64,000 bases of DNA. It comes from Cryptomeria japonica. Its lineage: Eukaryota > Streptophyta > Pinopsida > Cupressales > Cupressaceae. Location of the stretch: NCBI RefSeq assembly GCF_030272615.1, contig NC_081413.1, positions 161,758,849 to 161,822,848 of the forward strand. Reading direction: 5' to 3'. Below the pieces are notes generated by a model. It was given only the letters and a program-made list of their open reading frames with translations, was not told where the DNA came from and did not search any database. The translations under genes and the position numbers were made by a program. Below are positions 49,521 to 61,744 of this stretch, in pieces. Each line of letters begins with the position of its first letter. Position 1 is the first letter of the stretch.

Positions 49521-51324
49521 AGTTTTTCTCATGCTTTTATAATTTCCTTATGTTATCTTAGCTGTTAAATAGTTAGGTGTTAGGTTTTAGTTAGATTTTA
49601 GTTTAGCAAAATGAAAGGGTGTGTCCTTTCATCTATGCCTATTGATTCACATACTTATAGTGAGTCATTGTGTATGTAAAAAATATCTAGGATTCTGGGA
49701 AGAATTACAAAAAAGAAATAACCACTTCTGCCTGTAAGGGTTGTAAGTTATATGTATCAGGGAAGTCTATAGGAACAAGAATCATCTTTTTCTGCAAAAC
49801 AAACTGCAATGGAGCATCTTTAGGTGTACCTTATGTATGCAATCATTTCCTAAGGATTAATATACAAGGTTCATTGTTTCTTTTCTAAATATTGTGCATA
49901 CTTTTGTGTTAATGAGTAATCTTTGTCCTCTTGATAAATCTGTCATTTGATTTGCCATGATGCGCCATCACATGTTGTTGAACTAAATATGAGATTGTGT
50001 TTTCATTATTTGTGTAACACATACTGAAGCCTTCATAGTTGATAATTAATATTATCTCTGGAGTTGATAACATCTCTTATCCACAAAGTGTCATAAATAT
50101 CCCTGGATAGAGGCACTGCTTTGTTGTTCATCTTTTAAGGTCCTGGTTTGTTATGCATTTAAGGTCCTTAATGAAGAAGGCATTCTTGCTAAATCCTACA
50201 TGAACTGATCTTTGCATATTTCTTTTAAACCCTGAAAGCATTCTATTCTCAAAATACAATCATAATCATTTTCATTTCTTTTCAAAAGCATTCACTCAAA
50301 GCACATAATAAAGAAAAATTGCAGAATAATCATTTGCCAATTTTGCATTTGATAACCATAAAGTTTAAATCCACTCTAACTAACCTCTTAGTGCTTGAGA
50401 GAGAAAGGTATACCCACCTAGGTTTAGTGGAGCCTTAAGTGTAGAGCGATTTGGTCTTCGACCATCCCTGTTCGTTGGCCAAAGCTAATTGGAGTAGTTG
50501 AGGATTTGGCAAATCCTTAAGTTTTCCAATCTGTGGTTTTGGGAACCAACTCTAATAATGCAAGAGATCTAAACTAAGATCCAAGAAAATTACAAGTACC
50601 AAATAGGCCAAAAAAGACCAATATCTGAAAGTACAATATCCACTCAAAATCTTCGAAAAATGATCATAGATAATGAAAGTAGGTGAAAAAATATGCACTT
50701 TAAAAAAAATGACACCTCGAAAGGAGGTCATATGAGCTCAAAGAAAGCCTTTGAAGTTGTGAAATTAAGGATTGGACAGGTACAACTGAGAGGATCTGAC
50801 AATTCCGAAAAACCTGTGAACCAAAATCAGAAAATAACCACACCACTGCGAAGAGCAGGAAAAATTAGCCCAAATAAAAAACAATTGCACCCAAAAAGGA
50901 GCCAAATTGAGCAAGTTATGAGCCTCCAAAGTTGACCCAAAAATCCAAACTGCTCAACAGAGAGGGGTCTAAAATTTTCAAAAAATGCTAACGTTAGCAA
51001 AACACTATGCTAAATTTGAGGGTTGTTTGACCGTCAAAATGGTCGTCGCACCCTTGGACTAGACTGACTGTGCACTGTTGATGGGGCAGAAGGTATGGAC
51101 CCCCAAAAAAAATTTCAAAAAAATTCTTAATTGAAATTTTGTTTTTCAGAATTTTTTTTTTTTTTGGCGATCGAGTTTATACTTGATTTTTATGGAATTG
51201 GCCTCCTAGACGCAATGGTGAGGTCAAAAACACTCTAAGATGCCTCCAAAATGTGCAGAACCTGAGATCCGAAAATAGAATCTTTCCAAGGTGTCTCCCA
51301 AAACCAATCAATGAATCTCCAATA
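49521..51324. other. gene-free region
   Basis: I see no supported gene. 50693-50935 is an 80-codon basic frame with no motif. An 11-T run lies near 51154. The last few hundred bases may be the leader of a copia element whose PBS is at 51325. Confidence 0.45.
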
Positions 51325-51507
51325 GCTCTGATACCATGTGAGATTTTGTCAAGATCAAGGGCACAATGAAAAGTATAAAAGAGAGACAAAAGAATGACAA
51401 GAATAAACTGTATTCTCATCAATATACAAATGATCAACTAGATTTTTCAATACAATGAATATGAGCTTTCTTATATAGGCAAGGCCATATGGATATACGA
51501 GCACACA
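51325..51507 (-). repeat. copia PBS and truncated 5' LTR remnant
   Basis: Minus strand TGGTATCAGAGC at 51325-51336 is the exact tRNA-iMet PBS consensus. The LTR begins TGTGAGATTTTG at 51337 (or TGAGATTTT at 51339, which would restore the 2-bp gap seen in C1, C2 and the TRIM). A minus-strand TATA box (CCTATATAAG) lies near 51471-51480. The LTR is cut at 51507, where G2 sequence begins. No gag or pol frame is seen to the left. Confidence 0.65.
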
Positions 51508-54065
51508 ATTATTCTCAGAACCAGAGCACAGACTCTTAGAGCGAGATGTCACACTTTTGTACTATACATATACAGGTTGTAGCATACTCGGGCATAGACT
51601 CCTATGAGGTGCTTCTAACCTCACTTACACACACATGCACGAGGTTGAGTGGAACTAGTGGCATAAGGCTAGACTTTCTCACTCTTCTCCCTTACATGGA
51701 TCACCTAGACAGACTCTAGGGGCTAGTTTTCCATGTCCTTTTTTCCATGGATCACCTAGACATGATCTAGGGGTGAGAAGTCCATGTTTTCTCTCTCACT
51801 ATTCTTTTCATGGATCACCAATGTGTGTATTCATGCTTTTTTTTCCTTTCTTTTCTTCTCTTTGCATTTTGTTTCCATTTACATCCTTCATCTTGTGTTA
51901 GAGAACTCTCAAATCCTCACACTCTTTGTTGTGTTGGAATTGAGATTTGGTCCTCTTTCTTACCAAATGATTCTCCATTAGTTTTTGATCTCATATCAAA
52001 TCTTCTTGTGAGCATTTGTCATCAATATTCTTTAACAATTCGAAGTGGTAAACATGATACCCTGTTTCAACTCACTAAAATTAGCAAGCCGAAACAGGGG
52101 GGGACATATAGCTACCCTCGAATTTTCATCACCTTCCTTAGTAAGCATTAGGTGATTTTGTGATCTAACGTGTGGTTTTGTAGGGTGCGGTTCCTAACTG
52201 TGTACTGCAGATACCGCTGGGGGCTTTGTTCGACAGACTTATGGATATATCCTTTTTCAAATAATGTTTACTTTTCTGTACTTTAGCTTGCATATGCACG
52301 TAGTGTTCATATGACCGCTAAAGTGGGGGCTAAATGTAGCGTCGTAAATTGTACGCACTTGCTAGGGTGGTACAATTTCACACCTAGTTTAGCACCCGCC
52401 TTGGCGCATTTTGCATCTTGCATTGAATTTCCCCTTTAGCACTTAATTAATTAAATTAATTAGGTCTAAGGTCCTATTTTATCATTTCCCACATCATAAA
52501 GTTGGGCCCTTTCATTAAAGTGTGCCCTTTTCATTTTATTCTTCCTATACATCATTTAATCAAAAACCCTAATTAGGCCCTATTTCGAACTTGGGGGCTT
52601 GGTTTCGGGGGTCAAAACATCTCGAAATCACCTGTAACTTCGAGATTCTCTCTAAAATCATCATATCCGATGGCCCTGAAAATTTGGTGAAAAGTTGTCG
52701 GGACCATGGCGCCTGGTGCACATGGTCCCGAACATTTTTCCCGAAATTTTGGGAGCATGATCCAATCATAAAATAAAGCTTAACCCCGAGAAATTGGCAG
52801 GATATTCAATCTCTAGGTCGGCCAAAAGACGAAATTAAGACCTAGGGTTTCATATATAAGAGCTCTCTTTCTTCATTTGAAGGGATCGGAATTTTTGGCT
52901 TTCAAGGACCTTCTATGCAGCGAAAGGGCAGATCTTTGAAGACTTCAACAACATTCAACATCCTTCTATCAAGCATTTATCAATTTCATTCATTCATTTA
53001 GGGCTTGGAAGACATTGAAGAACAATAGGAGATTACCGACTGAAGATTGGCTTGTACCCCTCCCTTGAGGGTTGGGTATGATTTCATGTTGTTTTCATGT
53101 CTTTGCATAAGCTTCAATATATCCTTTATTCATGCTTTAGATCACTTTGCATCTTGATTTAGAGCATTTACATTATCATTTACAAGTAATTAGGGTTTAC
53201 TTTCTAGGTTGCTCTAGTTTGCTTTCTTGCATTTTAGGACCTTGCACACACAATACATTTTACAATAAAACTTGGCTATTCGTGGAGGTGGAAATCACCG
53301 AAGCGGGGGTTTGACTAAGGCAAAACCCTATATAGCCGCCCAAAACACCTTTTCAGATATAAGTGCAGATTTCAGGATTCAGACGACGCCGCAAGTTGCA
53401 GATCTGAAAGAAGCAGACTGAGACCGAACTTCACACCAAATTCCAGCCCAAAAAGCTAGGACAGGGGCATGGAGCGCCCTGGTCTTGCCAGGACAGGGGC
53501 GCTGGGTGCCCTGGTCCCACCAAATTCCAGCCCAGAAAGCTAGGACAGGGGAGTGGAGCGCCCTGGTCTTGCCAGGACAGGGACGCTGGGTGCCCTGGTC
53601 CCTGGGATAGGGGCGCTGGGCGCCCTAGTCCTTCTGTCAGACAGCAACTTTCAGCAACTTTCTGACAGCTTTTTCAGGTTGCAAAAACAGCAGTTTCAGG
53701 AGCAGAATCAGGACAGTGGTGCCCGCGCCCCCGTCCCAAACATTTTCATTCATATTTTAACACCAGGTACGCATTTGCATTCTTGTCTTGTCCTTGTGTT
53801 TACAGCTTTCCATTGTTTAAGTTCAATTCTGCAATCTTGTTATTAGTTCATACTTGCACTTTAGGGTTAGGGATTGAACTTGCATTATTTTATCTTTCAA
53901 TTACAACAAAGGAATAGAAATCTTAATAGGTAGCCCGTGGCTCTCTCTTCCACAAAAAGAAGTAGCCAATTGTGTGATACCTCTAGGCTCTTTCGTATTC
54001 CACAAATGTGTGCTTGAAAGTGAGATTAGGGCATGTTTGCTTAGTGTCACTTTTTCTCCCACACA
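51508..54065 (+). mobile_element. Ty3/gypsy G2, 5'-truncated (3' internal end plus LTR)
   Basis: 51508-52334 matches the last 826 bp of the G1 interior. A PPT (52320-52334) and LTR (52335-54065, 1731 bp, TGTAGC...CACACA) follow. There is no PBS after the LTR, so it is a 3' LTR. This LTR has a canonical TATA box, TATATAAG at 52853-52860, and the longest GC-rich minisatellite of the four copies (53455-53635). The start at 51508 abuts a copia LTR without a visible duplication, so the 5' part was deleted. Confidence 0.88.
52853..52860 (+). promoter_or_regulatory. TATA box in G2 LTR
   Basis: CATATATAAGAGCTCTC. The other three LTR copies carry TACATAAG or TACATAAA here. Confidence 0.65.
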
Positions 54066-56383
54066 GTCATCTACCCCCCGATCTTGCTGATCAATGTTTC
54101 GGGAAGGCAGGGAACACGCTAGAGGAGGAACATTCAACACAGCAGATGGAGCTATCACAAGATCCAAACAAGGGCTATGTTCATATCCCAAGCCGCGGTG
54201 TTCTTGTCTAGGAGCTAGGATAAGTGCTTTAGAAAATTCATTAGATAAATGGTTATCAATATCAACAAGTTCATATTCACTATCAGAATGAACAGGAGAA
54301 GTAGCATTTTCATCATGAATAACATTTTCATCTATATCATCATCAAGATTTATAAAAATAGGATCTTTAACTCGCACAGGATCAAGACCATCATGCATCT
54401 TATGTTTAGGAGATTTTGGCTCAATTTCCGGCTGAGGAGAAAATGGAATAATGCTTGTTGAAGGTGTTTTTGGAGATTGCAAAGTTTGAGAAGCAGCTGC
54501 TTGAGCTCTAAGACGACGCTTTCGTCGGCGTTCACGTGCAGAACGATTTCGTCTAGTCTTAGTAGGAAGTGAAGAAGATTGAGGAGGAGGAATGTTCTCA
54601 TCCTTATCACTTGGGTGTTTAGGTTGTGGTCTCTTAGGCTGGATAATAGGAGAAGAAGAAGGTCTCTTCTCTCTATAAAATGAAGGAGGAGGAACTGCTC
54701 CATATAAGGGAGGAATATTTGGTTTAGGAAGGAGACCAAGTCCATCATGACGAGGAGGGATAAGTCTACTTTTAGGAAGTTTATTAGATATAGACATAGT
54801 CACATCCATAGGGATGGGTTGGGAATCTTCTTGAGGAAAGACATTAGTTTTATCTTTCAAAGGAAGAACTTCCTTCTCAAGAATGATAGGAATGTCAAGT
54901 TTGGGTGTTCTAGGTTCACTTAGAGATAGGATCATATCTGTTTTCCACTTTTGATAAGATTTGAAAAGATGATCACTTTGCGGAGGAAGAGATTGGAATT
55001 GTTTAGGCCAAAAGTAATCAATAGGAACGCTAGAAGTTCTTTCAGCTGGTTTAAAGAGACTATGATTGACAGTAACAACTTCACCATTATGGGGAAATTT
55101 CAAACACTTGTGAATAGGAGAAGCAATAGCTTTCATGGAAGATAGCTAAGGATAGCCAAGCTTCACACGAAATTGTTCAGAAGATGGAATAATAGCAAAG
55201 TTCACATCAAGGGATTTGTTATGGACCTCAATAGGTAATGTAATAGAACCAATTGTAGGAGAAGAAAATGCATCAAATAGTTTCACAATCACATCTGTTT
55301 TGTCATATATCACTTGATTCAATTGCAAAGTAAAAAGAAATTCTTCAGTAATAACATTAACCATGCACGAAGGATCAATAAGCACTCCACGGCAAGGTGT
55401 ATTCTTGACTTTTGCAACTATGTATAAAGGACCATCAGGTGCCCTAATGGTTTCACTGGAATCAAATGTGATGGAAGGTTCTTTAGGGTTTTCTTGCTGC
55501 TCTACAAAGTTAATCACATTCGGAGTCATAGACACAAGACAATCAGATGAAAGAGAGGAATCATTAGTCTCAATCGCATTAGAGGTATGAGAAGGTAATG
55601 GATTAGTGAATATCTAAAGATTTTGATTAGGAGGAGCTACAGATGTGTTGCCTTTATCATTCACTCCAGAAACAGAGATAGTATTATTATCAATCAAATC
55701 TTGAATTTTCCCCTTTAAAGCAAAACATTTTTCAGTATCATGCCCAAGTTGACGATGAAATTGACAAAAAGCTTTGTTATCAAAATAAGGTGAAGTAATC
55801 TTTGCAGGATCAATTTGTCTTATAGGAGGAAGAGTAAGCACATTTTGTTCCAATAACTTATTCATAATACTATGCAATGATTCATTCAAAGGAGTATACT
55901 TTCTTTCTTTCTTGAAAAATTTAGAAATAGGAGGCACACCTGATGCTGCATTCACATTGTTGTTGATGATGTTTTCATTGAATTTGATGGAATCTCTGTT
56001 CGGTTTAAACTTCCCAAATGGTTGTTGACTGCTATCACCCTTATCACTCGGAGCCATAGGATGTGATTGTTCCATTTGACTCACAGTCAGTTGATAATTG
56101 TGAAGAGTTGCGCACAACTGTTGGAAAGAAGTAAACTCAGAAAACAAGAGTTTGTCTCGAATATCTTTTTGTAAATTAGAAATAAAGATTCTTTGAACAT
56201 CATTGTCAGGCACTAGAAAAGAAATTTGAGCATACAAATGCTTATATCTACCAATGAAATCAGTCACTTTTTCTTTAACACCTTGTTTACAATGCATTAA
56301 ATCAATCAAAGTAACTTTAGGACTTATATTGTTTTGAAATTGTTGAATGAAAGCATTTGCAAGTTGTTCGAAAGAAGTAATAG
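54066..56383 (-). pseudogene. Ty3/gypsy gag-protease fragment J
   Basis: One minus-strand frame from 56383 to 54066 with TAG stops at 55614-55616 and 55146-55148. It starts inside gag (SFEQLANAFIQQFQN, then DLMHCKQGVKEKVTDFIGRY), with the zinc-knuckle-like CQFHRQLGHDTEKC near 55715-55760. The protease follows (APDGPLYIVAKV, GVLIDPSCMVNVITEEFL, VKLGYP-TAG-LSS; W expected at the TAG). A long Pro/Ser/Lys-rich linker comes next (RPSSSPIIQPKRPQPKHPSD, TRRNRSARERRRKRRLRAQA). The frame is cut on the left by G2 and on the right by the H LTR, which sits in mid-gag without a leader. RT is absent. Confidence 0.8.
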
Positions 56384-57997
56384 TGTGTGGGGGAAAAAGC
56401 GAGACTAGGTCAACATACCCTAATCCTTACTCTTTGACACATATTACGGAATACGAAAGAGCCTAGAGATATCGCACAATTGGCTACTTCTTTTGGTGAA
56501 AGAGAGAGCCACGGGATATCTATTAGGATTCCTATTCCCTTGTTGAAATTGTAAGATCAAGTAATGCAAGTTCAAAACCCTAATCTCAAAATGCAAGTAT
56601 GAACTAATAACAAGATTGCAGAATTGAGATTAAACAATGAACAACTGTAAGTACAAGGATGAAATAAGAATGCAGATATGTACCCGGAGTCAAAATCGGA
56701 CTGAAAATGTTCGGGATGGGGGCGTGGGCGCCACTGTCCTGAAAACTGCACCGGAAACCATTGTTCTGCACTCTGAAACACTGTCTACAAACTGTCTGTC
56801 CGGAGGACCAGGGCGCCCAGCGCCTCTGTCCCAGGGACCAGGGTGCCCAGTGCCCCTATCCCAGTCTTCTGCTCTGTAACTTCACACAGAGTGCTGTCTC
56901 AACCTTCTCTCTCCGGATCTGTATCCCGCGGCGTCGTCCGAATCCCGAAACCTGCAATAATATCTGAAAAGGGGGAGGGGCGGCTATATAGGGTTTTGCC
57001 TTAGTCAAACCCCCACTTCGGTGATTTCCACCTCCACGAATAGCCAAGTTGTTTTGTAAAATGTATTGTGTGTGCAGACCTAGTGTGTGTGCAAGGTCCA
57101 AAATGCAAGAAAGCAAACTAGAGCAACCTAGAAAGTAAACCCTAATTGCTTGCAAATGATAATGTAAATGCTCTAAATCAAGATGCAATGTGATTTAAAG
57201 CATGAATAAATGATGTATCAAAGCTTATGCAAAGACATGAAAACAATACGAAATCATACCCAACCCTCAAGGGAGGAGTACAAGCCAATCTTCAGTCGGT
57301 AATCTCCTATTGTTCTTCAATGTCTTCCAAGCCCTAAGTGGATGATTGAATTTGATAGATGCTTGATAGAAAGATGTTGTAAGATGTTGAAGTCCTCAAA
57401 GATCTGCTCTTTCGCTGCATATGAAGTTCCTGGAAACAAAAATCCGATCCCTTCAAATGAGGAAAGAGAGCTTTTATGTATGAAACCCTAGATCGTAAAT
57501 TCGTATTTTGGCCGACCTATAGATTGAATATCCCACCAATTTCTTGGGGTTAAGCTTTATTTTATGATTGGATCGCGCTCCTAAAATTTCGAGAAAAATG
57601 TCCGGGACCATGTGCACCGGGCGCCACGGTCCCGACAACTTTTCACCAAATTTTCAGGGCCGTCGGATATGATGATTTTAGAGAGAATCCCAAAGTCACA
57701 GGTGATTTCGAGATGTTTTGACCCCGAAACCAAGCCCCCAAGTTCGGAATAGGACTTAATCAGGGTTTTTGATTAAGTGATGTATTGAAGGAATAAAATG
57801 TGAAGGGCGCGCTTTAGTGAAAGGGCCCAACTTTATGATGTAGAGAATGATGAAATGGGACCTTAGACCTAATTAATTTGATTAATTAAGTGCTTAAGGA
57901 GAAATGCAATGCAGAATGCAAAATGCACTAAGGCGGGTGCTAAACTAGGTGTGAAATTGTACCACCCTAGCGAGTGCGTACAATTTACGACGCTACA
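56384..57997 (-). repeat. H 3' LTR (1614 bp)
   Basis: Minus strand starts TGTAGCGTCGTAAATTG and ends CCCACACA, the same family as the G1 and G2 LTRs but more diverged. It carries two minisatellite units (56800-56865). Confidence 0.9.
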
Positions 57998-58012
57998 TTT
58001 AGCCCCCACTTT
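57998..58012 (-). promoter_or_regulatory. H polypurine tract
   Basis: Minus strand AAAGTGGGGGCTAAA, identical to G1 and G2, directly before the LTR. Confidence 0.85.
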
Positions 58013-58580
58013 AGCGGTCATATGAGTACTACGTGCATATGCAAGCTAAAGTACAGAAAAGTAAACATCATTTGAAAAAAGGATATATCCATAAGTTGTC
58101 GGATGAAGCCCCTAGCGGTATCTGCAGTACACAGTTAGGAACCGCACCCTACAAAACAAACGTTAGATCACAAAATCACCTAATGCTTACTAGGGAAAGT
58201 GATGAAATCTGTGAGTAGCTATATGCCCCCCCTGTTTTGACTTGCTTATTAGGGAGGTGATCAGGGTAGCATGTTTTACTTGCGACAAATTGTGTAAGAG
58301 AGTGTTGATGAGGGGTGTTTGCTAAATAGGCTTCATCAGAGCACTTTTTGGAACATCCTGAGAGTAGGAGAAGGAAAATACGATTCCAATGCAACAAACG
58401 GCTTGAAAATCGCATCTCCCAAACCCAAGTTATGATAAAATGAATGATAGAGGGAAATTAGGGTTTCAAAAAGTAAGAATAAACAAACAAGAGTATATAC
58501 CTCGAAAGTGACACTTGTATTCGTCACTTTGTTGATTTCAGGATACTATTCAGTGCAGCGGAGCCCACATAGCCATCATC
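58013..58580. other. H 3' internal end and upstream region of the PMD gene
   Basis: 58013-58275 matches (inverted) the end of the G1 interior. From about 58280 the sequence is unique to H and lies upstream of the PMD start. A plus-strand TATA-like GTATATACC at 58493-58501, about 85 bp before the ATG, is the only promoter candidate I see. Confidence 0.5.
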
Positions 58581-58745
58581 ATGCCTTCACGACGACCGGA
58601 GCATCCTACGAGGATTGAGAGCCTGTGCCAGGCCGTGATCGACGACGAGCCACTGGACGAGGTGAGTTGACTAAACGTTTGACTTTTGATTTTTCGCATG
58701 TTTGACTTTTCCGTGATCGTATGCGAGCCTCGAAGGCTGACCGAG

Positions 58746-58916
58746 GCCCACCCAGGGTGCCATGGTCCCTGAGGGGCGCCCTGGTCCCCCCAGGGCGCCA
58801 TGGTCCCTGACAGGGGCGCCATGGTCCCTGATAGGGCGCCATGGTCCCCTCAAGGCACCATGGTCCCTGACAGGGCGCCATGGTCCCCATCAGGGCGCCA
58901 TGGTCCCCAATCAGGG
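58746..58916. repeat. GC-rich minisatellite in PMD intron 1
   Basis: About eight units of 20-23 bp, CAGGGCGCCATGGTCCCTGA with small variations. The word GGCGCC-(A/C)TGGTCC is also the core of the minisatellite in the G1/G2/H LTRs. Confidence 0.9.
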
Positions 58917-60870
58917 CCTAGCGAGAGGTTACAAGGCTAGCATACAATGTACAACAGTTTGCGTTTGCGATTTCGATGATCGAGTACTGATTATCGTCAT
59001 GTTTTCATTTGCAGGGTCTCCCATACATGAGAGAGCACACAACGGGACATATTCTTCGCACTTTGTGAGATCAGATTCCGTGGCTGACTCAGTCAGAGAG
59101 AGACACTCTATCTATTGTAGAATTGTGGTACGTGATTCTGATGCCGGCCATTCGATTTCATCCTGCGATGCTGATGGCCTTGATGGAGCGATGGGATCCT
59201 GACACATGCACCTTTCACCTTCCAGTAGGAGAGCTGACGGTCACACTCGAGGATGTGTACCGTAACTTCGTCTTCCTATCAGAGGAGCGACAGTTACATA
59301 CGCGACCGATCGGTCAGCGGAGGATCATTAGAGAGAGCAGGTGTATTGCATAGGGAGAGTCATGCCGAGCGAGACGAGAAGTCGCATCATGGTCAGCTGG
59401 CTCTTACATCCTACAGGGGAGGTACCACTTCTGAGACGCCTTATGATAGCCATCATAGCACTAGCCGTCTGCCCTAATGGGCGAGGGACACACATGCATG
59501 GGGGCATCACATGGTGTATCAGAGCGATGGAGAGACACAGGAGAGTTTATGCATGGGGTCGGAGTATGCTTGCACATCTCTATCACGACCTTGAGGAGTA
59601 TGTATTCGGACAGGGTTGTAGTTTGATGACATGCACACTTCTACAGGTGTGGATTTTAGAGCACTTCACATGCACCAGGCCCGTCGGCTTTCCACTGAGT
59701 ACAGCGAGCGAGCGACCTAGGGTGTTCGCTTATCCACTTACCAGAGAGTGGAGATTTGGTGATTTATTATATTGGAGAGTGATTATTGACAGACTGACAG
59801 CCAAGATGATAGTGTGGAGACCTTACCTACTGATGCATAGATGAGATGGTATGGAGAGACAGCTAGCATGCCTATAGAGGAACCACCTACTACGAGGACA
59901 ATATGCACACATCATAGTCCCTTTCTACTTTGACCGAGTACAGAGGCAGTTCGGACTAGAGCAGTGTGTTCCAGCCGATGTGCCCATCTATACTCGACAC
60001 TCACGGGTCCTTCCCAGACCTGGAGCAGTAGCGAGACCGATGGTAGATGATATTGAGATGACAGACTCAGAGGGATCTGATCAGGATATAGTCACCGACT
60101 ATTCTGCAGAGCCTGGAGCACAGCGTAGATATGTTTCATGGTTCATGAGATCATATCCAGGTCCTATCTTTCCACCAGATCATCCGATAGGCTATCCAGG
60201 CCCATGGAGACATGGAGACCGAGATGAGGACAAGGGATCCAGGTCAGAGGAGCCAGAGGAGAGAGAGGGTCATGAGGAGGCGGGAGATCCTGATCCACCT
60301 ACAGGCGATCAGCCCAGTGACGAGGAGGAGGAGGATGAGGAGGATGCAGGTGATGATGCGGATGAGGACGAGGATGAGGAAGATAGAGATGATGAGGAGG
60401 AGTCAGATGCAACTCCCCACCATTCAGGAGACGATACCATAGCTCTGGATCCACCTCTTATTCCCCAACAGGGGGAACAGGAGGCGATACGGAGACCTGT
60501 CACCAGTACCGTCCAACCTACACCCATCGTGGATAGAGTATGCGAGCGAGGGGAGCCTAGCAGTGCCCAGGCACATATACTACCATATCATGATCCCTAC
60601 TGGCGCGAGGGAGATCCAGGTATAGTAGGTTTATATTGATTGATTAATGTTTTGATGAAATAGAATGGTACTTAACAAAAATCTATTCTACTGCCACAGC
60701 TAATGTGCAGGAATGGCGTTCCTTGATTCAGCAGGCAATGACAGACATTTCCATGATAGCACAGATCCCCAGTTCCTCACAGATTGCCTATAGGCCTCAG
60801 GGGAACGTGGGTCAGCATGAGGATTTGTTTTTCCCATTCCGAGTACAGGTAGATATATGGAGGGAGAGAG

Positions 60871-60945
60871 AGAGAGTCCTATCAGAGGACCTCCAGCAGG
60901 CGCGGCAGAGAGAGAGTCCTATCAGAGGACCTCCAACAGGCGCAG
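60871..60945. repeat. 37-38 bp tandem duplication in PMD exon 3
   Basis: AGAGAGTCCTATCAGAGGAC followed by CTCCA(G/A)CAGGCGC occurs twice in succession. The length is not a multiple of three: reading continues in frame (QRDLAAAQTEATTYRVILMD) only from the second copy. Confidence 0.85.
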
Positions 60946-61140
60946 CGAGATCTAGCAGCGGCTCAGACCGAGGCTACCACCTATCGTGTGATCCTTATGG
61001 ATAGGGATCGTAGGAGTTCCTCTCGGAGTCACTCACGATCTGTATCGCACTACACACCCATGGGTCCACCTTCACGGCCAGACCAGGAGGGAGCATCCAG
61101 TCGACACTCTCCAGCCACTAGCCCTAGGGATAGGAGATGA

Positions 61141-61744
61141 TTTTATGATATAGAAGAGGGGTCACATTTTGGATGTACAGTGACCTAGATTTGTATACGA
61201 TCCACACATATATATGTATATATACATGCTTCTCTTTTGTCTCAAATGTGTTATCTTTAATGCTTAAAACAATGTATATTTTGTTTTGATTAAATCTAAT
61301 ACATTTGGTAAATGTACATGTATGTTCAGAATTTAATTTCCATGTGATTGATTTCTCAATGCTCCATGATTAAATTGATACATGTGTGACTTCATTAAAA
61401 TGTTTAATCAAGTACTACATTGATGATAAGGAAGAAATATGCATTAAGCCTAAGAATCATATAACTAATGTGATTTAATTCTGAATTTAAACACAACATG
61501 ATACGATTCTACTTAACACATAAAGACACTGTATAATATACTAGCATAATAGGAATGTAAATCTTTTACAATTTACATAAATGAATTCAAGACAAACTAT
61601 AAAGTAAGAAGACATGCTTGTCAGGAACGAAGCAATATAGATTAAACAACATAACATTTAATTCTATTTTGCTTTAATTAAGAGATACTAACATATTATC
61701 CAATGTTGAAGAATTGAAAAAGAAGATAGATGAAGAATGAAGAA
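61141..61744. other. intergenic segment between convergent PMD and pol ends
   Basis: AT-rich, no gene. A self-complementary run of alternating AT with CATATATATG/TATATACATG (61206-61231) lies between the two convergent 3' ends. Termination or poly(A) signals for either gene may lie here, but none is decisive. Confidence 0.5.

Larger units (their letters stand above)
58581..61140 (+). pseudogene. plant mobile domain (PMD) gene, antisense inside element H
   Basis: Gene model: exon 1 58581-58661 (MPSRRPEHPTRIESL...LDE), intron GTGAGT...TTTGCAG to 59014, exon 2 59015-60619, intron GTATAG...CCACAG (60620-60699), exon 3 60700-61140. Exon phases match at both junctions. Exon 2 has the PMD signature (MALMERWDPDTCTFHLP, GELTVTLEDVYRNFVFL, then YAWGRSMLAHLYHDLEEYV, LQVWILEHF, VPFYFDRVQRQFGLEQCVP). 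An acidic Glu/Asp stretch follows (60300-60400), then a coiled-coil/RS-like tail. PMD is a plant family found in host genes (MAIN/MAIL type) and in transposons. Lesions: TGA 59066, a frameshift near 59330-59400, TGA 59842, TAG 59875, and a 37-bp duplication (60871-60945) that shifts exon 3. Confidence 0.78.

Noticed and set aside
51325-51336. tRNA-Met gene fragment
   Set aside because: This and the matches at 7303, 20025 and 26461 are 12-base complements of the tRNA 3' end next to LTRs, i.e. primer binding sites; no cloverleaf surrounds them.
52335-54065. LTR C as the 5' LTR of an element running right
   Set aside because: No PBS follows it, whereas the PPT precedes it and the following gag-protease fragment is in the opposite orientation.
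60309-60527. Serine-rich minus-strand ORF
   Set aside because: Antisense shadow of the Glu/Asp-rich stretch of the PMD gene.
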